A stretch of 64,000 nt of DNA from Clostridiales bacterium (lineage in GTDB: Bacteria; Bacillota; Clostridia; Lachnospirales; Lachnospiraceae): the NCBI GenBank assembly GCA_015655075.1, contig JAATFT010000007.1:1-64000 (forward strand). The letters are read 5' to 3'. The first letter of the stretch is position 1. The number at the start of each line of letters is the position of its first letter. Made by a program: the position numbers and the translations under genes. This document shows, piece after piece, positions 45,675 to 51,283 of this stretch. Under the pieces are notes generated by a model, which saw only the letters and a list, made by a program, of their open reading frames with translations, was not told the DNA's origin and searched no databases.

Positions 45675-45687
45675 TTAAGGAGTAATC

Positions 45688-45930
45688 ATGCCATCAAAAT
45701 TACCAATAATAACGTTTAGATTATCCCAAGAGGATAACAAAAAGTTCAAATATATAGCTGAATTACACAACAGAAAAATAAACGATGAACTTAAAATGAT
45801 AACAAAAAAGTATATTGCAGACTTTGAAACCGAAAACGGAGAAATAATAGTGGGAGAGGACGGAAGAGTAACAATCGCTAAACCAGTTCCGATATTAGAG
45901 GACGAATCATCCGATTCCAAGACTGGATAA
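45688..45930 (+). CDS. Ribbon-helix-helix-type regulator of the prophage
   Basis: 80 residues, start ATG 45688 (AAGGAG). The N-terminus ITFRLSQEDNKKFKYIAELHNRKINDELKMITKKYI fits the Arc/MetJ ribbon-helix-helix pattern: beta strand followed by two helices. The acidic tail is probably unstructured. It is the only plus-strand gene of the prophage and lies beside repeated GTGATA sites and parS, so a repressor or segregation role is plausible. Confidence 0.7.
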   Translation: MPSKLPIITFRLSQEDNKKFKYIAELHNRKINDELKMITKKYIADFETENGEIIVGEDGRVTIAKPVPILEDESSDSKTG

Positions 45931-45932
45931 AT

Positions 45933-45967
45933 AAAAAAGACTAAGCACAATGCCTAGTCTTTTATTT
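45933..45967 (+). terminator. Terminator of the regulator gene
   Basis: AAAGACTA / TAGTCTTT stem, loop AGCACAATGCC, followed by TATTTG. Convergent with the small gene ending at 45974 and may work for both. Confidence 0.75.
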
Positions 45968-45973
45968 GTTAAA

Positions 45974-46195
45974 TCAATTAAAAAATTTCAAACTGATATA
46001 TAATATGATATAGATTATAAACAATATAATCCTAATTAATTTATTAAAGTTAATTGTTTTCCTCTGTTTATAAGATACATTTCTTTCAATCTTTTTATAA
46101 TAATCATCATATTTTACACCTGTTTTTTCCTCATATCCTTTAATAGCACCATTTATTTCTTTTTGCCATTTCTTCTTCCTTCTCTTGTAATCCAT
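45974..46195 (-). CDS. Small prophage protein with C-terminal membrane helix
   Basis: 73 residues from ATG 46195 (AGAGGAT). Basic N-terminal half (MDYKRRKKKWQKEINGAIKG) and a hydrophobic C-terminal helix (IRIILFIIYIILYISLKFF). Possible membrane-tethered assembly or DNA-related factor; unassigned. Confidence 0.6.
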   Translation of the reverse strand: MDYKRRKKKWQKEINGAIKGYEEKTGVKYDDYYKKIERNVSYKQRKTINFNKLIRIILFIIYIILYISLKFFN

Positions 46196-46235
46196 ATAAT
46201 CCTCTAATTAGTTCCCTCATTAGTACAATAAACAC

Positions 46236-46490
46236 TTATCGCGGTAGAAAATCACGCTGTCTTAAAACCTCAATTACCGTTTCATTTTCATCAGAAAGTT
46301 TTCTGATATCTTTTCGAATATTAGATTCTGTATTACGTATCCTTATGTCTAAATTATCAACCTTTAAATCTAAATCATCAAACTTTTCCGTATGCCTATC
46401 GATTTTAAATTCAACAACTTCCATTCGTTTGTCAAGCTTGTCAAGCTTATTAAGAACGCTATTTAGTGCTTCCTTTAACTCGTTATCCAT
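46236..46490 (-). CDS. Coiled-coil prophage protein
   Basis: 84 residues from ATG 46490 (GGGGGT 7 nt upstream). Continuous heptads (LNSVLNKLDKLDKRMEVVEF ... VDNLDIRIRNTESNI). Resembles the generic DUF1640-like or tail-stalk coiled coils found in many phages. Unknown role. Confidence 0.65.
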   Translation of the reverse strand: MDNELKEALNSVLNKLDKLDKRMEVVEFKIDRHTEKFDDLDLKVDNLDIRIRNTESNIRKDIRKLSDENETVIEVLRQRDFLPR

Positions 46491-46552
46491 TTATATGACC
46501 CCCTGTCTAATTTTACTTCATTGTAACACAAAAATTAATCGCAGTCTAGTCT

Positions 46553-46753
46553 CTAAATTACCTTTACAGACAGCTTCAAACCGCCTGTAGTAGAAACTAC
46601 CATCTGCACGTTTTTATCCAACTTTTTAAGCTCGTCAGGTGCTACCACAGCGCCATAATATTCCATAAATTCAACAACTTTCTGAATGCTACCAGTAACC
46701 AATTTTGCGTCCTTCATCCAGCCCAAGCCATCCCTCATTACAGCTTTATACAT
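46553..46753 (-). CDS. Hypothetical prophage protein downstream of Rep
   Basis: About 66 residues from ATG 46753 (GGGGTG 7 nt upstream; an in-frame GTG at 46762 overlaps the preceding gene). MYKAVMRDGLGWMKDAKLVT then a charged C-terminal strand region. No family recognised. Confidence 0.6.
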   Translation of the reverse strand: MYKAVMRDGLGWMKDAKLVTGSIQKVVEFMEYYGAVVAPDELKKLDKNVQMVVSTTGGLKLSVKVI

Positions 46754-46754
46754 A

Positions 46755-46865
46755 TTATTCACCCCATTTCATTTCAATGTAATTAACACAATTTTTATAA
46801 TATCCACAAGCAACCCTCACTTCTTTGTTATAGGTTATACGGTCTTTATTTTGCTTTAGAAACAT
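46755..46865 (-). CDS. 36-residue protein translationally coupled to Rep
   Basis: ATG 46865 overlaps the Rep stop codon (TGATG arrangement), and its stop lies one base before the next ATG, so it fits snugly in an operon. Sequence MFLKQNKDRITYNKEVRVAC, then GYYKNCVNYIEMKWGE. Unknown. Confidence 0.55.
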   Translation of the reverse strand: MFLKQNKDRITYNKEVRVACGYYKNCVNYIEMKWGE

Positions 46866-47626
46866 CACCCTTTCATTATCAAGCAAGAAAAAAAACTTTT
46901 TTGTGGAAGCTCCAAATTATTACTAGGATAATACCGCCTACAACCCTTTGTTTTAACTGCCAATTCCTTTGTTATATACTTTGTCACATAACTACTTGCT
47001 TTAGCAGTATCTGTTATCGCAGTAGCAGTACTATAACCCAATTTATAATTAGCAAAATTAAAAATCTGCAAACCCGACTTTGTAAAAAGTGGGAGAGCAG
47101 AATATTTATTTACAGCTTCATTAAATTGTATTTTACCAGTATTACTCAATAATCCATGAAAATGCCAAGCACCATCCTTATGTTGTTCAGGAATCACCAG
47201 ATATCTTAAATCCGGAGCGTATTTATTTCTAACATTATTTAACCATTTTCTAAGCTTTTTAGAACACTCTGCATAATCATATCGATTAACCTTATTCTTA
47301 TTAAAGGTGAGAGTAATAAACCATTCCCAAACATTGCCACGTGCATAATTATATATCATATTTTTAGTTCTATTAACACTGCTAATAACGCAACGCTGAT
47401 GTCTCATAGCTTTTTCTATATCAGTCAGAATTTTAATATCCTCTTTCACATCCCCATGCCCAAAAGGCGTATAAACATGATTTTCAATCTTTTTATCAAT
47501 CCGTTCAGATTCTATCACGCTTTTTTCGCCATACATATATTCTCTGACACCTATAGGATTATCATAAAAACGATATTGAGATTGACCATTTACAAAATCA
47601 ACTCTTAAACAATTATATGCCATCAT
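46865..47626 (-). CDS. HUH-type rolling-circle replication initiator
   Basis: 253 residues, ATG 47626 behind AGGGGGAAA. Three HUH Rep motifs: FITLTFN (motif 1), the metal-binding WHFHGLLS (HUH = H-F-H) and YVTKYITKEL, whose tyrosines include the nicking nucleophile. It would nick the double-stranded replicative form at the plus origin, as gpII does in Ff-type phages. The C-terminus ends FFSCLIMKG at the overlap with the next gene. Confidence 0.88.
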   Translation of the reverse strand: MMAYNCLRVDFVNGQSQYRFYDNPIGVREYMYGEKSVIESERIDKKIENHVYTPFGHGDVKEDIKILTDIEKAMRHQRCVISSVNRTKNMIYNYARGNVWEWFITLTFNKNKVNRYDYAECSKKLRKWLNNVRNKYAPDLRYLVIPEQHKDGAWHFHGLLSNTGKIQFNEAVNKYSALPLFTKSGLQIFNFANYKLGYSTATAITDTAKASSYVTKYITKELAVKTKGCRRYYPSNNLELPQKSFFSCLIMKG

Positions 47627-47711
47627 AAATTTCCCCCTAATTTAAAAAGTAGTAAGTTATGTTGTTATTGTCAAGTAATAGGCGATTTCAAAGCAGGAGA
47701 GCAGTATAAAA

Positions 47712-47771
47712 GAATTTACGCCCGGTATCGGCGGGGCCCCTGTGTCCCCTTCCTCAACCGGACGTAAATTC
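47712..47771 (-). terminator. Strong hairpin between zot and rep (terminator or replication origin)
   Basis: GAATTTACGCCCGG (47712-47725) and CCGGACGTAAATTC (47758-47771) form a long stem that contains GGCGGGGCCCC inside and overlaps the end of zot. In the transcribed (minus) direction it is followed by TTTTAT, fitting a terminator. Its position ahead of rep also suits the Rep nick site. Confidence 0.65.
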
Positions 47772-48362
47772 GCCGTACGTGTCGTACAGCTGATAAAATC
47801 GTTTCCTTGCCTTAAAAAATTCCGAACCTACTTTTTCATGCATTGGATACCATATTTTTACAGACACAAACAATTTTCCACCTGCCAATAAACCTAAAAT
47901 CAACCCACCAACACCGCAATTATTAACTTTGCGGTGTACGTATTCGTACTCAACTAAAGAACGTATTTGTCGGTCTAGCATACGGTCAAATTGAGCAATT
48001 AAAACAATTTCATAGCCGTATTTTCTATGCTGACTAAAAAAAATAAGCCAGTCATTTCTGCCACGTTGACCCCAATCCCTAGAATTAAAAAGTATTTGAC
48101 TCTCGTCTATAACAAGTAATATAGTATCTTCCTTAACTCTTTTATCTTGCCAGTAATCCTTAGCATATTCCACAAGCATCTTAGGATTAAGGTTTAAATT
48201 ATCATAATATAAAAACAACTTTTTTTTCTTTGTTTTTATCAAATCCGCATCAATGCAAAAATTACATATTACAGGCTTTCCGACACGCATCCTGTAATAT
48301 ATTGTCCTAGCAACATGTAAACTTTTTCCACTGCCCGGAGTACCGCTGTACAAACTAATCAA
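47754..48362 (-). CDS. Zot-like (gpI-type) assembly ATPase
   Basis: 202 residues starting MISLYSGTPGSGKSLHVARTI; Walker A GTPGSGKS at 7-14 and Walker B TILLVIDESQILF. Followed by SQHRKYGYEIVLIAQFDRML, a hallmark of the Zot/Zonula-occludens family. It drives extrusion of the phage at the membrane. Shorter than many gpI proteins; a weak hydrophobic stretch (VGGLILGLLAGGKLFV) may be its membrane segment. Confidence 0.9.
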   Translation of the reverse strand: MISLYSGTPGSGKSLHVARTIYYRMRVGKPVICNFCIDADLIKTKKKKLFLYYDNLNLNPKMLVEYAKDYWQDKRVKEDTILLVIDESQILFNSRDWGQRGRNDWLIFFSQHRKYGYEIVLIAQFDRMLDRQIRSLVEYEYVHRKVNNCGVGGLILGLLAGGKLFVSVKIWYPMHEKVGSEFFKARKRFYQLYDTYGEFTSG

Positions 48363-48375
48363 TCATATATCCCCC

Positions 48376-48597
48376 TTATTCTATTGCTCTTATCCAACGC
48401 AAAATAATGCTAAACATATAAAAGGTAGCGATTGCTGTCAGCCAGGCCTGACCGATTGCTAAAAAAGTCGGAATTGGTATAAACCAATTTAGATAGGCCA
48501 AATAAGGAATTTCCGACAAAGCGTTAATATACCGTACAAATGGACTTGTAGGCAAGAAAGAGAGCACCCAATCCAAAAACTGTGTAACAATTTCCAT
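48376..48597 (-). CDS. pVI-like small membrane protein
   Basis: 73 residues with two or three hydrophobic segments (FLDWVLSFLPTSPFVRYI, YLNWFIPIPTFLAIGQAWLT, AIATFYMFSIILRWI). Located between the adhesin and Zot genes, as gpVI is in Ff phages, so it is the probable minor coat protein at the virion end. Assignment is by position and length. Confidence 0.65.
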   Translation of the reverse strand: MEIVTQFLDWVLSFLPTSPFVRYINALSEIPYLAYLNWFIPIPTFLAIGQAWLTAIATFYMFSIILRWIRAIE

Positions 48598-48601
48598 CTA
48601 A

Positions 48602-50032
48602 TCACCCCTTTATCAATGCCCTAGTAACAAGTACCAGCCCTAAAATAAACCCAACAACTTCCAAAATACGGAATACTTGCGCTAAAGTCTCAAATTGAGA
48701 AAAATCGATTTTAAAGGTATAATCTATATTAAAATTATCCGATTTTATCGGTATTTCCCAATAGGGAGCTTTTGCTTCTGCCTTAAAAAGCTTAAAAACC
48801 CGAATCAAATCGAACGGAATACAAAACGGGAAAAGAGTTGTAAGATCACCTGTTATTATATACGGCTCATTATCACCATAATCAATCTCTTCCCAGGGAG
48901 TGTCAGGGACAGCGTCATCCACATAAGCGTCGTCAATGACAACATCTTCAACAGTATCAACGAGCGCATAAGGTAATGCATCGTCCAAAGCAATTGTACC
49001 ATCTATAACCCCCGCTAATTCATTCTCACCAACAACAGGTATATCTAAAATACCTTCTTTAACGAGACTTCCCGCACCTGTACGCGCATCCAAATTAGCA
49101 AGGTCTCCATATTTTTCCCAAAGCTTATTTACTTCATCCACAGTCGTTACAGCTGGATAATCGTCCTCACCCTCAAGAGTAATCGGTGGATTTCCGGCCA
49201 CATAATCAGCCCAGCTGGAATAAATTTTTATGCCAGACGAAATATATAAAAGTGTACCGCCCATTACGTTAGTAACTACCGTTGCAGTACTAGATACATA
49301 AGTGCCATAATTAGTATATGAGCGTTGTTGCATACCCGAATAATCAGTACTAGCCTTTATACCATTGCTCTTATTATAAGCATAAATTGCACTTCCTTCA
49401 CCAGAATAACAATATACATAATCACTAGTATCTTGCAAGCCCAAAATATAAATATACACATTTGTATCTGTAAGACGTGACAAAACAATATTACTTTTCG
49501 CCATCATCGTTGTCATGCTACTAAGCTCATTGTTACTAGTTTTACCGACTTCCCAACCAGTAATAGTAAAAAATCCTTCATATCCGGAAGGTATCACTAC
49601 AGGCGCCTTACTTTGAAATACATCTTCTGCCCAGGTTTTCATAACATCATACATATCATTTGTAAAACCTTCTATACGACCGGATATTTGCGCATCTGCA
49701 ATCTTTTGTTTCACAGAACTAACTAAACCCGAAATTTCTTCTTTGGTTTTAGCGTTCCTTGCAACGCACTTGTTTGCAAATTCATCACTAAAGAGATAAC
49801 CTAAATCATCCCCAGAACCGAATAACTCTTCATAACTTGTATCATAATCTCCTACAGTATCCGCAGCCTTTACACCTACCATGGATAACAAAGTTCCAAC
49901 AACTTCTCCAACGGTCCAAATTATCGGCTCCGCAACAGAGCCAGCAGACACATATACGGTATCAATAAAAAATGTCATTACAATACCTATCAAAAATACA
50001 GCTAGAATCCTTTTTAATTTTATATCAATCAC
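48602..50032 (-). CDS. Putative pIII-like adhesin / attachment protein
   Basis: 476 residues. N-terminal signal peptide (ILAVFLIGIVMTFFIDTVYVSA), Gly/Ser/Thr/Asp-rich extracellular body, and a C-terminal membrane anchor (EVVGFILGLVLVTRALIKG). This layout is that of filamentous phage gpIII. Sequence itself is not recognised, as expected for a receptor-binding protein. In a Gram-positive host it must work without an outer membrane. Confidence 0.7.
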   Translation of the reverse strand: MIDIKLKRILAVFLIGIVMTFFIDTVYVSAGSVAEPIIWTVGEVVGTLLSMVGVKAADTVGDYDTSYEELFGSGDDLGYLFSDEFANKCVARNAKTKEEISGLVSSVKQKIADAQISGRIEGFTNDMYDVMKTWAEDVFQSKAPVVIPSGYEGFFTITGWEVGKTSNNELSSMTTMMAKSNIVLSRLTDTNVYIYILGLQDTSDYVYCYSGEGSAIYAYNKSNGIKASTDYSGMQQRSYTNYGTYVSSTATVVTNVMGGTLLYISSGIKIYSSWADYVAGNPPITLEGEDDYPAVTTVDEVNKLWEKYGDLANLDARTGAGSLVKEGILDIPVVGENELAGVIDGTIALDDALPYALVDTVEDVVIDDAYVDDAVPDTPWEEIDYGDNEPYIITGDLTTLFPFCIPFDLIRVFKLFKAEAKAPYWEIPIKSDNFNIDYTFKIDFSQFETLAQVFRILEVVGFILGLVLVTRALIKG

Positions 50033-50081
50033 CCCTTTTAAAAAGGGACTTGCACCTACTTATGCAAATCCCTTTAAAATA

Positions 50082-50252
50082 TTACGCTTTACCTGTAAGT
50101 CTTTTAAAAACCTTAACACCAAAAGTAACTACCATAACAGTACCCACTATACCTAAAGCAATAGGTACGATAGTAGCGATAATACCGCTCATATCGCTAG
50201 CAATAGTAGTTAACCCGCTAGTTATAGCGTCATCCACTGTAGCAAGATACAT
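50082..50252 (-). CDS. Candidate major coat protein (gpVIII-like)
   Basis: 56 residues, ATG 50252 with GGAAGGGGG upstream. MYLATVDDAITSGLTTIASD followed by a 25-residue hydrophobic helix (IIATIVPIALGIVGTVMVV) and a basic end VFKRLTGKA. Acidic N-terminus, one helix, basic C-terminus is exactly the design of filamentous coat proteins. Confidence 0.8.
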   Translation of the reverse strand: MYLATVDDAITSGLTTIASDMSGIIATIVPIALGIVGTVMVVTFGVKVFKRLTGKA

Positions 50253-50267
50253 TATAAAACCCCCTTC

Positions 50268-50402
50268 CTATGAACTTTTTAATATCTTTAAAATCCCATG
50301 TATACCCAAACCAACAATAAAAGGTATAGCAGAGATTACAAAGCCATTTAATATTGCACTTGTCAGATAACTAAACATATCATCTAACGTATAAATCTCC
50401 AT
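50268..50402 (-). CDS. Small membrane protein of the coat gene cluster
   Basis: 44 residues from ATG 50402 (AGGGGGTAAAG). MEIYTLDDMFSYLTSAILNG then a hydrophobic segment (FVISAIPFIVGLGI) and a short polar end. Probably a minor coat protein (gpVII/gpIX type) by size and location. Confidence 0.65.
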   Translation of the reverse strand: MEIYTLDDMFSYLTSAILNGFVISAIPFIVGLGIHGILKILKSS

Positions 50403-50415
50403 TTTTCTTTACCCC

Positions 50416-50562
50416 CTATCCCCTTACATATCTACTTAAAACACTTAAGCAGATACCACCAAAGCAAAGACCTATACCTACTAAAATAACAATCCCAATA
50501 TATTCCAAATTGGCCATGTGGGAATTAAGTTCGGTAAGTTGTTCTAGCATTAATTCATCCAA
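50416..50562 (-). CDS. Small membrane protein of the coat gene cluster
   Basis: 48 residues from TTG 50562, with AAGGGGGTGTT upstream. Acidic start (MDELMLEQLTELNSHMANLE), then a Gly-rich hydrophobic helix (YIGIVILVGIGLCFGGICLSV) and a basic end. Another coat-like design; first of three such genes. Confidence 0.6.
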   Translation of the reverse strand: MDELMLEQLTELNSHMANLEYIGIVILVGIGLCFGGICLSVLSRYVRG

Positions 50563-50631
50563 GGCAACACCCCCTTTATCTTTTCCTTTTATCGCTCCGC
50601 AAAAGAGAAGAGCACTACAAAAATATTAAAC

Positions 50632-50739
50632 CCTGCACGGGACGCTACGCCGACCCCCACTCACGGGGGGCACGTGAATCGGCGCTTAACGCTGTCACAG
50701 TGCTTGCGCACAACGCCGATTGAAAAAGGCTGTTAAGCG
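50632..50739. other. Highly structured non-coding region (packaging signal or origin candidate)
   Basis: Several mutually competing GC-rich pairings: CGCCGA (50648) with TCGGCG (50679), AATCGGCG (50677-50684) with CGCCGATT (50714-50721), and CGCTTAAC (50683-50690) with GTTAAGCG (50732-50739). Located between the ssDNA-binding-like gene and the coat genes. Phages of this type need a hairpin packaging signal and an origin; this is the best candidate. Confidence 0.6.
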
Positions 50740-50990
50740 ACTTTTGTGCTTAATTTTCGAACGGCAGTTAAGGTAATGTAAATCTTTTGGCCGAACCGGA
50801 TATCGAGTTCTGTATCGACTTTATCCATTAGCTGGATACCGTTAAGGACTTTTTCTGATTCACTGTCCAGGAAAACCTTTAAAGTATCGGTTTCCTGCAA
50901 AAATACCGCGTTTTTATAGACCTTAGTTGGGTCCTTAGTACCTGTAAAACTATCAATTCCCAAAAAAATAAATGTGCCCGTCATTTTCAT
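50733..50990 (-). CDS. Probable ssDNA-binding protein (gpV-like)
   Basis: 85 residues, ATG 50990 (AAGGAGGAAA). Beta-rich sequence MKMTGTFIFLGIDSFTGTKD with mixed charged residues, similar in size and place to gpV of Ff phages, which coats progeny ssDNA. No diagnostic motif, so the assignment is positional. Confidence 0.5.
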   Translation of the reverse strand: MKMTGTFIFLGIDSFTGTKDPTKVYKNAVFLQETDTLKVFLDSESEKVLNGIQLMDKVDTELDIRFGQKIYITLTAVRKLSTKVA

Positions 50991-51081
50991 AATTATACAT
51001 TTCCTCCTTTTTTTCGCCTTTTATTTTTAGGCTTTTAGACACAATTTAAGAGTAGCAATAACTTTTCTATAACATAAAAGC

Positions 51082-51116
51082 AACTATACGCAAAACACAG
51101 GTTTAACGAATAGTAT
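51082..51116. other. attR of the prophage, with dif-like inverted arms
   Basis: AACTATACGCAAAACACAGG (51082-51101) matches attL. Together with the following bases it forms ACTATACGCAAAA - CACAGG - TTTAACGAATAGT, two imperfect 13-bp inverted arms (ACTATACGCAAAA vs ACTATTCGTTAAA) around a 6-bp centre, the architecture of Xer recombination sites. The equivalent 11 bases of the attL left arm, TATGCGCAAAA, match the XerC arm consensus RNTKCGCATAA at 9 of 11 positions (8 of 11 in attR). Confidence 0.7.
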
Positions 51117-51194
51117 CCAGAAAAAAATAATAAATTATATTATTTACTAAACACAATAGGCGCATAATAGGCCAAAGTAGAAATAGAATGTAAA

Positions 51195-51249
51195 ATAGAA
51201 TGAAAAAATGGAGAACAACGTGGTAACATTCTCCATTTTTTCATTCTAT
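51195..51249 (-). terminator. 21-bp perfect terminator hairpin after the GHL10-type gene
   Basis: ATAGAATGAAAAAATGGAGAA (51195-51215) and its exact complement at 51229-51249. Followed by TTTTACATTC in the transcription direction of the gene ending at 51284. Confidence 0.8.
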
Positions 51250-51283
51250 GAAGGGCTGCCCGGATTAGTTTTGGGACACACCT

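Larger units (their letters stand above)
44508..51101 (-). mobile_element. Inovirus-type (filamentous ssDNA phage) prophage, about 6.6 kb
   Basis: Flanked by 20-bp direct repeats. All structural and replication genes run on the minus strand: ssDNA-binding-like protein, three tiny membrane proteins including the coat candidate, pIII-like adhesin, pVI-like protein, Zot/pI ATPase, HUH Rep and small early genes; one regulator is on the plus strand. Tight packing, the Zot-Rep combination and size define an inovirus-like genome. No integrase is encoded, which fits use of a host Xer recombinase. All frames look intact, so it may be active. Confidence 0.88.

Noticed and set aside
44508..51116. Prophage site as the chromosomal dif
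   Set aside because: Only one arm resembles the XerC consensus; the right arm and central bases do not match the Firmicutes dif closely, and nothing in the window marks a replication terminus.
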